From Leucaena leucocephala (Eukaryota; Streptophyta; Magnoliopsida; Fabales; Fabaceae): a stretch of 64,000 nt of DNA. The notes beneath the pieces were generated by a model. It had not been told where the DNA came from and searched no databases. It was given only the letters and a program-made list of their open reading frames with translations. A program made the translations under genes and the position numbers. Each line of letters opens with the position of its first letter. Positions within the stretch are counted from its first letter, which is position 1. Of this stretch, positions 25,298 to 37,230 are shown piece by piece. The stretch is from assembly GCA_037074615.1 (NCBI GenBank), contig CM073536.1, positions 5,585,001 to 5,649,000 on the forward strand. The letters run 5' to 3'.

Positions 25298-25507
25298 ATG
25301 AACCGTGACAAATCTATAGATAAAGTAAAGATTGAAAAACCTCGCCGTCGTGGTCGTCGTGGCAGAAACAGTACCAATGTTCATGGCGGCGGCGGCGGCG
25401 GCAACAGTCTGTTTCCGCTGATCCGCTTCTGTTGGTTCCTTTTCGGGGTCATCGTTGTAGCTTTATCTGTGTTCTTCTTCTTCTATGCCGTTCAGGGCAT
25501 CATCTGA
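25298..25507 (+). CDS. Putative small single-pass membrane protein, 69 aa
   Basis: Function unknown. An uninterrupted frame in a less AT-rich island encodes a basic N-terminus (KPRRRGRRGRN, about residues 14-25), a six-glycine run (about 30-35) and a strongly hydrophobic C-terminal helix (FPLIRFCWFLFGVIVVALSV..., about 39-66). This predicts a tail-anchored or single-pass topology with a positive-inside N-terminus. The ATG sits in AATAATGAACC after a CT-rich leader, and AATAAA occurs at about 25759. No intron is needed. A 69-aa frame could arise by chance or from a non-coding transcript, but the composition (Arg block, Gly run, clean membrane segment) is better than the other short frames here. 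Confidence 0.4.
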   Translation: MNRDKSIDKVKIEKPRRRGRRGRNSTNVHGGGGGGNSLFPLIRFCWFLFGVIVVALSVFFFFYAVQGII

Positions 25508-26167
25508 GAAACAGAAAAATCAATTACTGTATAATAATTCACTCTGGTGGATCAATTTCCATGCACCTATCAGTTCGAAACCCTCGGCGGGGAAGAGACA
25601 AAGTAGGGTTTTCAGCGAGAAGCTTGGAAGGGAAGAAGATGATGGTGGATGGAGATTGATCCATCAGATCTATACATACATACATATATATATATATAGC
25701 TGTAAGTCATGTACACTGTGGTGATTTCTACATGTGTTTTTACTGAATTATATTGACAATAAAGTTGTTTGGTGGGTTTCAGAGGTAAGAGTTATAAATC
25801 TGATTAAAAAATCGCTAGATCTATAAATATGGCTTCCCGATCAGTTAAAATTACTGGTTCATTTGATTTTTTGTTCATGTTGATGTGAATTTTTAGTGCT
25901 TTAGATCGTGGGCCCTAATTTTCCGGCGAAGCTTCTCTCTTCTGTTCATGGATAGAAACAGTTTCTTATAAATTTATTATTTAATATATAATATATAATT
26001 AAACTGATAGAATATTCAGTTGATGATAAAATTCGGACATTAGTTGAAGGAAAAGAAAAAGCTAGTATTCATTTGGATATTAGTTGAAGAATAGGTTTAA
26101 GGATCACGATAAGGGTCCTTTCCCTGTGAAATACAGTAAAACTCGTCACTCTCGTGAGGACCCATTC

Positions 26168-26188
26168 CTTATTCATATATATATATAT

Positions 26189-26225
<37 letters not shown>

Positions 26226-26272
26226 CAGATAGAGAGAGAGAGAGAGACAGATAGAGAGAGAGAGAGGGAGAG
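26168..26272. repeat. (GA)n / GACAGATA microsatellite block
   Basis: About 100 bp of GA repeats interrupted by two GACAGATA units. The open frame through it is only an Arg-Glu repeat. Confidence 0.95.
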
Positions 26273-26436
26273 TGAAACTCATCACTTTTTTAATGGAGAA
26301 TCTTACGACTCGTTAGATGTCGTCTTTCAAACTTCATGGATCTGATTAATTAGAAGGAGATATAATGCACTATGTTAATGGAAATAAAATTAAAGAAGGA
26401 AGAATATTACAAAGAAAAAATTTGAAAAAATAGTAT

Positions 26437-26695
26437 TTATCCGGCTTTAATATATAATATATTTAATTAATTTAATAAGATTAAGAAAGTTAGTTAAATT
26501 AGTTAATATGTAATATTTTATTTAAAACACCTTAATAATCTTCCTTAACTATTTTCCTCCCTCTCTCACTTGATTATTGTTAAAAGAGTATCAATAGAGA
26601 GTAATTTGAGAAAAAATAATAAATATAAAAAATATATCTTATATTTAAAATTAAAATTAACTCCAAAATTAGATTTTAGATCAAGGGAGGTGGAG
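26437..26695 (+). mobile_element. MITE family 3, copy 1
   Basis: A ~255 bp AT-rich element. The same order of motifs appears at 54485-54735 and, inverted, at 56813-57047: GATTAAGAAAGTTAGTTAA, AATATTNTAAT, CTCCCTC/CTCCTCC, ATTATTGTTAAAAGAG, AATAAATATAAAAAATAT and AAATTAA. It begins near TCCGGCTTTAATATAT and ends near GGGAGGTGGAG. Non-coding. Confidence 0.65.
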
Positions 26696-26924
26696 TAATT
26701 TTTTTTTATTTTTAGGAAGTTTTCATTCCTAATATTGTTTCTCCCTTATTTTTCTTTCATCTTTCCCTCCGTCCAAAAGGGATGGTGGAGCTTCAGTTGG
26801 AAAAATATTAATCTTGCAAATATTGTTTACCTGTGTTAATTGAATATGATAACCTTGCAACTCTGAAGCCATGATCCAATTAGGGGTTATTTGTCATCCA
26901 TCTTGCCAGTGGGGTGTATTAGTA

Positions 26925-27048
26925 TGAGGAATTTTTTAATAGGTAGTCTTATAAGTCTTTTGTAAGTACTCTTTAAATTTTAGGGTTATGCCTTGGCTTT
27001 AGTGGAGGACTGGTGCTTAACCCACCTAAATTTTTTTTGTACAAAAAA
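26925..27048 (+). mobile_element. Retroposon family C, 5'-truncated copy
   Basis: Matches the copy at 31163-31337 over GTAAGTACTCTTTAAATTTT, AGGGTTATGCCTTGGCTTTAG and the end CCACCTAAATTTTTTTTGTA plus an A run. The tRNA-like 5' part present in the longer copies is missing. Confidence 0.65.
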
Positions 27049-27231
27049 ATATATATTTTCTTTTCTTTCAATTTTTTCTTAATTAACAAGGATATTATAT
27101 TTTAGACTCTTCACAATATACATATATAGATTTTTTTTATACAAAAATTTTAGATAAGGTGTTCGGTTTACCTACAAATTAAGAGTAGGACTTTCCTAGG
27201 TCACACACCACCTAGTTGGCTATCAATCACA

Positions 27232-27690
27232 CAGAGGTGATAATTTGAGTTGAGCTCGTGGGCTAACCAATCAACCAACCAAAAAGTGGCAGGTTGGGTT
27301 GAAAAAAGAGAACCTATTTTAATGCGGGTCATTTTGATCAGCAGATGCCAAAAAGCGGGTTAGGCCACTTTTATTTAAAAAAAAATTATTATTTTATTTA
27401 TTTTCTATTTACTTTTAGTCTCCCATACATAAACCTAACTCCCTCCTATTATTTATTATTTTAAAATTTATTATTATTTTAAATTTTGTGTTGAAAAGAA
27501 AAAATTAAAAAAAAAGTGAAAAACTTTTTTTCCAAAAAAGTAGCCCACCATGATAAGCTTGGGTTAGTTAAATACTAACCTACTAGGAGGTGGGCCTTTT
27601 TAACCCAGCCCGCCTCCCCTTAACCCACTACTATCCAACTCATTTTTAGCAGGTTAACCCGCATTACTAACTTTACATTACCTATTTGGG
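27232..27690 (-). mobile_element. Decayed hAT-like element related to 14638-15294
   Basis: The left end GAGGTGATAATTTGAGTTGA followed by GCTCGTGGGCTAACC matches the right end (complement) of the 14638-15294 element. The inner right side (complement of AACCCGCATTAC and CCCGCCTCCCCTTAACCC) matches that element's left end. It is therefore a diverged, inverted copy. The terminal repeats are degraded and no clean duplication is visible. Confidence 0.6.
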
Positions 27691-28542
27691 CTGGCATGCC
27701 TAGGTCATTAGTTAGGATAGGGCATTAACTAAATAGGAATTAACCCCTGATTATATGGTATACCGCAGCATAAGATGTCTCGTCTAATACTGTTATGTTA
27801 TCTAGAATTGAACTCTCTTCCTTTGATGAGAGTATCCAACCCTAACGAAGGGTCACAACATAAGTAGATTTACGAAATAAAAACTACTCAAAGATTTCAT
27901 ACATATACTAAATATACTTTTAAACTTAATTCTATTTTTAACTCCAATTCTAAATCTAGTTTATTATTCTAACACGGCCTATATTCCGTGGTCGGTTTCA
28001 AACAATAAAGAATAATGGTTATATTAGGCCCTTGAATATGGATTCCAATTTCTATCATGTCAAACTTAGCTTAAATTATTTTTTGTTAGTAAGTGGAAAG
28101 TACAAACATTTAACTTTTTGTACTCAACATCCAATAATACTATTGTTGTTATATGAAGTATATATGCTTATATAAAAGTCTAATTAGAGAGAAATCAAAA
28201 TCTAAAACTTTCATAAGTGTAAGAATATAATGCAAATGAGGAATTGAAATTAACATTATAAACTCAAGGAAGAAATTAAAATACCAATAGAAATTCCTCC
28301 AACTTTTCTATTGTTAATTTAAAAATGAGAAAAGATGCATTCCGCTATAAATCCTTGGACCACATATTATTCATGAAAGTGTGAGCCATTTAAGGTCAAT
28401 TATAAATCCTAGGTCAATTAAGGGGTGAGCTATTTAATAATTTGGGGGAAAGAGATGTGGGGTTATCGAAAGGTACGCGTTTTAAATAAGACAAATTGAA
28501 AAATACGAATAAACCTTGGACCACATATTATTCATGAAAGTG

Positions 28543-28580
<38 letters not shown>

Positions 28581-29200
28581 CATAAGACAATACTAAAAAC
28601 ATAAACATAAAAACCACAAAAATAATTAGAGAGACGTATGGATTTATCTAACCTCAAAGCTGGGAGGTACCACTGTTGCTCCCACGTGGAAAAAAATATA
28701 TAAAAATAGAAATAGAAATAATTAACATCAAATCGCAGCCAATTAAAAAGGGTACGATAGAAACCAATATTTATATGCACCTTTTGAAAAATGAAATTAA
28801 TTTTAATTAGCCAAGCCATCTAGATTAATTATACTTTTAAACGAGTTGATTAGGAAGAATAAATATAATGACTATTTAACTTGGATCAGCACTAAATTGA
28901 GACATCTCGTTAACAGATCAATCGAATTCAACATATATCCGGGCCTCACGTATCTCACAAAATCTATCTAATAAATCTTAAAAACACTTTATTATAAATT
29001 TTATAATAAATATTGATATTGATTGTTAAATTAGATATCCATACAAACATGTTTAATGTTAAAAATTATATGTTTTTAAGCAAACAAAATGAAATTTCTG
29101 CTTTATTTTAAATTTGAAAGAAAAAAAATCGATGTCTATGCCAATATATCAACATAAAATATAAATTTTGTATCCAACTAATTAAAAAATCATGAATATT
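27690..29200. other. AT-rich intergenic DNA with a duplicated 27-bp segment
   Basis: No gene is recognised. CCTTGGACCACATATTATTC followed by ATGAAAGTG occurs at about 28355-28383 and again at 28513-28541, separated by about 130 bp. An (AT)n run lies at 28545-28579. Confidence 0.5.
28545..28579. repeat. (AT)n microsatellite
   Basis: About 17 AT dinucleotides. Confidence 0.9.
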
Positions 29201-29202
29201 AT

Positions 29203-29481
29203 ACTCCCTCGAGTCTTTAATATAAAAATTAATTAAGGATTACATTTGTTCCTAAATATAAGATCTTAATTTATTTTATTTATCGTGTTTATAATTTTGT
29301 TTTCTAAGTATTCATATTAATTGTACCCATTAAGAAGTTTTATCCAAAGCTAATCATGATAAAAGATGGCATTTTAAGAAAATTAAATAACATTTACTAT
29401 AAATAACTAATATAACTATTTTTTTTAATTTATTGGCTAGGTTAAATAGTTATCCAACTCTTATATTAAGGATCAGAGGTA
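29203..29481. mobile_element. Stowaway-like MITE
   Basis: The outer ends are TA-CTCCCTCGAGTCTTTAATAT on the left and ATATTAAGGATCAGAGGTAG-TA on the right. The termini are inverted CTCCCTC/GAGGTAG motifs bordered by TA dinucleotides, as in Stowaway (Tc1/mariner-type) MITEs with TA target duplication. ~275 bp, AT-rich, non-coding. Confidence 0.65.
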
Positions 29482-29564
29482 GTACTTCATTTTTCAAATT
29501 CTATATGTAGTACATTTATTTTCAATTTATTGGCTGGGCTAAAAAACTATTTGTTTTTTTTATA

Positions 29565-29722
29565 TAAAAATTTAGGTGAGTTTGGTATCAGTCTACCACC
29601 AAGACTAATGCACAATCCTATGGCTCAAAGAGTTCTTACAGAGAATTTACGAGATTACTTACCAAAAGAGTCCTCACAACGGCAACGAGAATCAAACTCG
29701 TATCCTCATGAGATATGAGCTC
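29565..29722 (-). mobile_element. Retroposon family C (tRNA-like SINE), antisense copy
   Basis: On the minus strand: GAGCTCATATCTCATGAGGA, a B-box-like GAGTTTGATTCTCG, GTTGTGAGGACTCTTTTGG, CTCTTTGAGCC, ending CACCTAAATTTTTATA. ACTATTT flanks both sides (about 29546 and 29729). It is the same family as 31163-31337. Confidence 0.65.
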
Positions 29723-29947
29723 GTTTTTTACTATTTATGCTAATTTTTATTGGCTAAAAAAACTATTTTTAGTATATATATACTTATATAGCTTTTTTGG
29801 TGTATATATATGTATGGTATATATTTATATAGCTAGAACGCATTTATAAAATTTATATTGGTAGTCCTAAAATTAAAATAATTAATAATAGGATATAGTT
29901 AATATTATCTTAAAGGAACATACTAATAAAAGAATCTCCCCCTTTCA

Positions 29948-30871
29948 TAGGGGTGTTCATTTCTGTCCCGTCCCGATCCCGTTGGCTTCGGGACGGGTCC
30001 GTCCCATCCCGAGAAGGACCGGGACGGGAATTATCGGGACGGGACAGAAGGTTGTATCGAGACGGGACGGGTCTCGGTATGACCCTCGGGACGTCCCGTC
30101 CCGTCCCGAGAATTTTTTTTTATTAATAAACTCTTCCTCATTTTCTCACTCTCGCTCCCTCCATCGCTCTGGTCATTTGTGTCGCACGTCCTCCTGCAAT
30201 TGTCGTCACTGTCGGAGGTTCAAAGCTCACTAATGAGAGCAACACCCTTCCAGTTCCACGATTGTGATCTTGTGACCTCCTTCCTTGACCCAATCTCGCT
30301 AATGATTAGATCAACAACCTTCATCTGATTTGACTTAAACTGATCGCATGGTTGCCCAAACTGATCTCCTTCGACAGTGACCTCCTCTCAACGATGGCAA
30401 TTTGCAACAGTTACAGTGACCTCCTGTTCGTGATTTCCCTCACTATGGCTTTAATTTTTTTATTTATGTTACTTCCTGTTTTTCTTTTCTACTTGTACGT
30501 TGAACCAAACGGATTATATACTCTTTGAAAATACATGGGTCAGCAATTCTCAGCAAAAGGAAATGCTAACTGAGATCTAGTGGAGTCTGGACTATTAGCA
30601 AGATTTGTGCTGGGTAATGTCTAGTATCAATCTAATCTAATATAGCCAGTAACATAAAGCTTTTCTTCCCCCATGACTGAGTAAATAGTATTTTTTTTTT
30701 AAAATTCGGGAATTCCCGGTCCCGTCCCGAACTTGTCCCGATCCCGATTGGAACCGGGACAAGCTCGGGACGGGACGGGACACGGGACATATTTTGTGTC
30801 CCGTGTCCATTTTCGGGACGGGACACGGGACGGGGGTGTCCCGGTCCCGACCCGTCCCGTGAACACCCCTA
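29948..30871. mobile_element. hAT-like element with perfect 12-bp TIRs and 8-bp TSD
   Basis: Target duplication CCCTTTCA (29940-29947 and 30872-30879). Terminal inverted repeats are TAGGGGTGTTCA and its exact complement TGAACACCCCTA. Both ends are packed with GGGACGGGAC/GTCCCGTCCC repeats, 110-180 bp each side. The centre (about 30130-30690) is non-repetitive and could be captured host DNA. No transposase is seen, so it is non-autonomous. Open frames through the GC-rich ends are simple-repeat artefacts. Confidence 0.92.
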
Positions 30872-31087
30872 CCCTTTCATACAAAAAAGAAACAGAGAAA
30901 AAAACCTCACCTTTAATTTTGGTGGCCAAATGGGCTACCTAGTGGAAGATAAACTCTATTGGGCTAGCCATCTGTCACAGTGGGCCTAGTAAGTTTATAT
31001 TGTTAGCTTTTGGACTTTGACTTCCTTTAACAAACAAACATGACTAATAACAGTTGACATAAATAGTAAAAAATTTATTAAAAAAAA

Positions 31088-31160
31088 GAGAGATTTTACC
31101 CTACTTTAAATCGTAGATGAGCTCAATCACTTTTTAAAAATTTTTATATAAAAAAAAATA
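31088..31160 (+). mobile_element. Retroposon family B, 3'-end fragment
   Basis: GAGAGATTTTACCCTACTTT, AAATCGTAGATGAGCTCAAT, then a T/A-rich tail. This matches the 3' ends of the copies at about 38290-38505 and 54214-54308. A family C copy starts directly at its A tail. Confidence 0.6.
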
Positions 31161-31162
31161 GT

Positions 31163-31337
31163 AAAGAACTGACTCGTATCCTATAAGAACGTGAGTTTGA
31201 TTTTTGCTGTCGTTGTGAGGATTATTTTTGTAGACAATCTCGTAAGTTCCTTATAAGTGCTCTTTGAGCCTTAGGGTTATGCCCTAACTTTAGCAAAGGA
31301 CTGGTACCAAACCTAACTAAATTTTTTTGTAACAAAA
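31163..31337 (+). mobile_element. Retroposon family C (tRNA-like SINE), long copy
   Basis: Head GTAAAGAACTGACTCGTATC, a B-box-like GTGAGTTTGATTTTTGC, then GTCGTTGTGAGGATTA, CTCTTTGAGCCTTAGGGTTA, and the end CTAACTAAATTTTTTTGTAA followed by an A run. Two other copies in the window define the family borders. Confidence 0.65.
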
Positions 31338-31374
31338 AAACACAAACAAATATAAATATATATATGAAAAGAAC

Positions 31375-31612
31375 CAACCCCGGTCATAGTCTCTCACAAT
31401 ACGGGGGGCTTCGATCTTATGGAGTATCGCTTATTTGCATTTTTATTTGAAGCACTAGGGGAGATATCATAGTTTTAGGGTACCTAAGTTAATGCCTGAC
31501 AGTAATTGACGATTTACCTTGTCCAATATAGTATTATTTAAGAGGAATAGAGATTTCGCCTTACTTTTAAGTGAATTTAACCCTTTCTAATTTTTTTTTT
31601 TATAAAAAAAAT
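31375..31612 (+). mobile_element. Retroposon family B, copy 2
   Basis: Collinear with 38290-38505: CACTAGGGGAGATATCATAG vs CGCTTGGGGAAACATCCTAA, TGACGATTTACCTTGTCC vs GTCGGCTCGCCCTGTCCGAC, GAGATTTCGCCTTACTTTTA, then a T-rich/A-rich end. Non-coding. Confidence 0.6.
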
Positions 31613-31826
31613 ATGTAAAGATCTAAGGAGTTTATAGGAAGTGGTTAATCATTTATAACGTGACGAATTAAAGTTTAAATTTTTATTAAGAAATATATCT
31701 ATATTTAATATTAGATAACATCTCGAATATAATTATCTCTAATAGGAGAATACCTATACTTAACAAAAAAACATATGAAAAGAACCTTATTATTCTTTTT
31801 AATTTTCAATTTTTTAGCTACATTTA

Positions 31827-32090
31827 TATAATATAAAATCAATTTTAAATCTTTCGGCTAAAATTCTGTTTAGATGAATATATCCTTGAATTTTAAAATT
31901 TATATAAGATATTTATTCATGATGTTATTATTATCATTACCATTATTATAATATAAAATCAATTTTAAATCAGTCAGCTAAAAATCTGTTTAAATTAATA
32001 TATCATTGAATTTTTTAAATTCATGCCAGAGATTGATTCGCGATGTTGTCATGATATCATCATCATCAATCCATTACCATTATTATTTAC
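31827..32090. repeat. Tandem duplication (~120 bp) upstream of RBX1
   Basis: ATAATATAAAATCAATTTTA recurs with a 120-bp period (about 31829 and 31949). The rest of each unit is also collinear: GGCTAAAATTCTGTTTAGAT vs AGCTAAAAATCTGTTTAAAT, ATATATCNTTGAATTTT, GATGTTRTYAT, CCATTATTAT. It ends about 25 bp before the TATA-like box of RBX1. Confidence 0.75.
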
Positions 32091-32113
32091 TAGTGTTTGT
32101 TATTCCACGTTGC

Positions 32114-32124
32114 CTATATATATA
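32114..32124 (+). promoter_or_regulatory. TATA box of RBX1
   Basis: CTATATATATA lies about 90 bp upstream of the start codon, giving a short leader (~60 nt). Confidence 0.6.
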
Positions 32125-32202
32125 CTTTAGACTTTGAGGTTTTGAGTTGCGAAACTCGAAAACTTTCTAGGCGGGCTTGGATTCAGAGCACCGTGAGATC
32201 CA

Positions 32203-34112
<1,910 letters not shown>

Positions 34113-34114
34113 AA

Positions 34115-35130
34115 CTTCATCAGGCTCCTTGGACCCTTGGATCTGCTGCCTTTTACTATAATATAGTAGTGCTTAGGAAAGATTTTCATTTTGTAGCTCG
34201 AAATTATATTATCTTTTGCTTGTTTGCTGAATTTATCATAATTTTGAAAAAATTATGACTTAAATGACATTGAGGCATAGCATCCACGTGATGTCCATGT
34301 TATATACGGAAGCAACTATGCTGTGCTTTTTTTTCCTTCTGTACATATTTTGAGGTTTAAATTCTCTTATTTTCTGTCTTATTGTTGAAAGTTGAAATTG
34401 TCTATTGACTATCTGTGATTCGTTTAAGCCAGCAATAAGCGTAGTATTTCCAGTTGGTCTAGTCATCGGTCTATCACTATTATTAGTATCATATACTCTC
34501 TTCTCTTCGATTTTAAATATAATTATTAATTAAATAATTTGTATATAGTAATTAAATTAGATAAATTAGTTATTTATAAAAAATATGTATTTATTTTTTT
34601 TAATTTTTTTAATTATTTATATTAAAATATTATAAGCATAACTCATACATTTTACAAAAGTCTACCTATATTTTTAAAATTAAAACTAGTCCACTAGTCG
34701 AGTTGGACTGAGCTCAACTTGGCTCAATTCAGTTAAAAAAAAAATCAAGAAACAGGTAGAGGAGCGATGTGGGGCATGAGGTCACGTGGCACCTCATATG
34801 GACACGGGGTGGGCATTGTCCAAGAGAGGACGATGTGTGGAGCATACCTAGCTGGCACTTATACTAACCCTAGCCACCCTTGAGAGGGAGCCTCGTCCAT
34901 TTTTTCAGTTTTTTAGATTTAATCTTCTTGTGGCTTATGAGGGCTCAGTTTAATGTGCGGTTTGTCTCTAAAAATTCTTAAAATTAAAATTTTTATTTTG
35001 ATGTATAATTTATCTATTTTTATAGACAATTTTGGATCTATTTATGAGTTTTAGTGTATTTTTTGGTATTCTTATGGGGTTAAAAATTCTAGAATAATTA
35101 TAATAATTTATATTATTTAATTCTTAGGTA
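34115..35130. other. 3' flank of RBX1 and intergenic DNA
   Basis: Contains the RBX1 3' UTR, an AT-rich MITE-like block at about 34500-34650, and a non-coding less AT-rich stretch around 34690-34920. No gene is recognised. Confidence 0.45.
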
Positions 35131-35133
35131 AAA

Positions 35134-35790
35134 ATGAGCCAAATGACTTCAAGTAGTATTGAAATAATTGAATGTGGTTCGTTAAGCTTTTCACACCTGG
35201 ATGATGAAGTTCTAGAATATAAACCTTAGAGTGAGAATTCAGATGCCGAACTTCTTAAAGAAGATCCGGAGAAACTTATAGAGATTAATGAATCACAAGA
35301 GAATCTTGAAGAAGATCTTGATGAGGACCCTAAAAAAATTCTGATGCAGATCTAGAAGGGGATCTTGAACAGAACTCTGAGGAGGATAATAAGTAGCCAA
35401 TAGAAGATCCCCTGCCTGAGGAGCCTCAATTGGTGTTTACAGATTCTGAATCTAACTTTGTGACTTCTCTTCTTGTATAACTTATGAACTGGAAAGAAGA
35501 AGTAAACTAACCCTGTATTTTAGCTTTGGCTAGGAGGATAGCTAACGATTAAGCATCCAAACTCATAAACATAAAAGGTATTTATGAAGTTTTTCATGAT
35601 TATGCCGAGTTTATGACTAACAAGAAAAACACAAAATTCTATACTAAAGTCATGATGGAATACATAAGACAAGTAAGAGGTAGAGGCTGGTGCACCAGAA
35701 AATTTTTCTGGGTTGACGCTATAAAAAGAACTTCAAAATTTATGCTCAAGTCACCCAAGCTTAGAAAATAAGGAAAGCTATTCTTGAATC
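35134..35790 (+). pseudogene. Decayed protein-coding remnant, origin unknown
   Basis: A collinear but broken reading frame. It starts at an ATG (35134), has an in-frame TAG at 35227, continues as an acidic Glu/Asp-rich segment, shifts frame within an A run near 35332, and meets further stops (about 35394, 35478 and later). It ends in a basic, Lys/Arg- and aromatic-rich segment (about 35575-35770, with GRGWCTRKFFW). The codon-like order across stops argues for a once-coding sequence. I do not recognise the family. An origin in a retroelement or integrated viral sequence is possible, but nothing diagnostic (protease, RT, RNase H, zinc knuckle) is visible. Confidence 0.45.
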
Positions 35791-36629
35791 TTTTCCTTTT
35801 ATCTCAAATGATGTTTATTTGTATTGGTTTTCCTTATGTTTATTGTATTTGAAAACATGATATCATGTATTGAAAATAGGCTGCATGTCTTATTTTATTT
35901 AATAAAACTAATTAATTGTAATTTAATTATTCGTGTATAATCTCTGTATCCTTCTTATAAGTAGGAGCTTTTAGAAGATAATGCTTCTAAGAGTTATGTT
36001 TTATTATTAAAGTACTTATATAGAATTCTTGATTGAACATAATGATTATTTCTAGCATCTGTGTGATGGGATGTACAAACTTATGCTTCTGATCATATAT
36101 CTTGTAGTCATATAGCACAGTGATCCGGCCTAGTCTGATAACATCCCACAGTGTTTTTTTAATAGAATTGAAAATGAAGTCATTTAGGTCATCTTCAACC
36201 TCCAGTCAATCTGACCAACCTGGATCCCTTCGTGGGTTGGGTCCGTTAGACCCAAAACTTCTGTCTCTGTTTCTCCACCTTTCGACTTTTGTTTTTCATG
36301 TTATTGGAGTCGTTTTCTATTGTTTTAGTAAGCTCTACGCAACGAGACTATTTTTGAAGCCTAAATATTTAGTTTTTGGATGACCTAATTCCATGGATCT
36401 AAGGTTCTGAGTCTCAGTCAGATGCACAGTGTTCTATTCTTCAGTACTTTCGTTCAAGGGTTCCATTATATGGAAAAACTCGATGAGGAAGACAATACAA
36501 ACATAAAAAAAAAGAAAGGAAACAGAGAACCGAGGAACATAAATTCACTAAGACAAAGGTGTATATTATGTAGCACATATAAGTATATCACATAAGCAAA
36601 TAACTCATTTTCTGGCCTCTAGATAAATC

Positions 36630-37002
36630 AGACTCTGATACCAATAAATAATTCGAGCACTCACACAAAAACTAGGTCACTGCGGTAGACTTGCGTATTT
36701 GAACACAACAAATACACAAAAAATAGAAGAGAAAGGGAGAGTAAAATATGCAGAGGAAAATATTGTTCTATGTTGCTATGCAAAAATCAAGGAGTCATAC
36801 ACCCAAAATAATCCCACTTGCCATCCCACATTTTACTCTCTCAACCCACGTCCGTCCCATATAATTGTTCCCACCAAAAAATTAAACAAAAGAGGAGAAT
36901 TATAGATAACATCTCAAATTTTTTGTTACTATCACTTGAGCCCCAACTTATATAGACTTTTGCCTAATCTACTAAGGGTGGATCAAAGCCCAAATTCTAA
37001 CA
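36630..37002 (-). mobile_element. LTR-retrotransposon remnant: LTR plus primer-binding site
   Basis: On the minus strand, a sequence starting TGTTAGAATTTGGGC (from 37002) carries a TATA-like TCTATATAAGTTGG (complement of about 36943-36957). After ~360 bp it is followed by TTGGTATCAGAGTC (complement of about 36630-36644). TGGTATCAGAGC is the usual initiator-tRNA-Met primer site of plant Copia elements and pararetroviruses. The canonical CA end of the LTR is not evident, and no matching second LTR or coding domains were seen. The element is therefore a decayed fragment. Confidence 0.6.
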
Positions 37003-37038
37003 TTAAAACAATGGTTGAGGCGATAACTGAGGTTGTTG

Positions 37039-37230
37039 AAACTAACGGGGGTTGGTGCGAGTGGTAAGCAGTTCGGTATTGCTTAAGCGAAATCTCGAGT
37101 TCGAGCCTTGGCGTATAAAAAAAATTCCCGTTGGGAGACTCACCCACCATAGGCAGGTGCGCGATACGGGTCAGATCTGGATATAGTCGGGGCAAAGCTT
37201 TGGTGAAGTGGGTGGGCAACCAAAAAAATT
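37039..37230 (+). mobile_element. SINE family A, copy 6, with 11-bp TSD
   Basis: Exact 11-bp target duplication TGAGGTTGTTG (37028-37038 and 37231-37241). Forward orientation: A box TTGGTGCGAGTGGTAAGC, B box GAGTTCGAGCCTT, a body with CTCACCCACCATAGGCAGGT and GGGTCAGATCTGGATATAGT, and the end GTGGGTGGGCAACC plus an A run. This copy best shows the full structure. It sits just outside the LTR remnant. Confidence 0.92.

Noticed and set aside
26154..26345. 63-aa Arg/Glu-repeat frame
   Set aside because: Translation of a GA microsatellite.
29982..30942. Open frames rich in Arg/Gly/Pro/Ser in the hAT-like element (both strands)
   Set aside because: They are translations of GGGAC/GTCCC subterminal repeats and appear on both strands; not genes.
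35134..35790. Integrated pararetrovirus gene
   Set aside because: Considered because of a nearby tRNA-Met-type primer site, but that site is on the opposite strand and no viral domain is visible; left as unknown remnant.
37039..37105. tRNA gene at the A/B box pair
   Set aside because: The head pairs poorly as a cloverleaf and is continuous with a SINE body and target duplications; not a functional tRNA gene.
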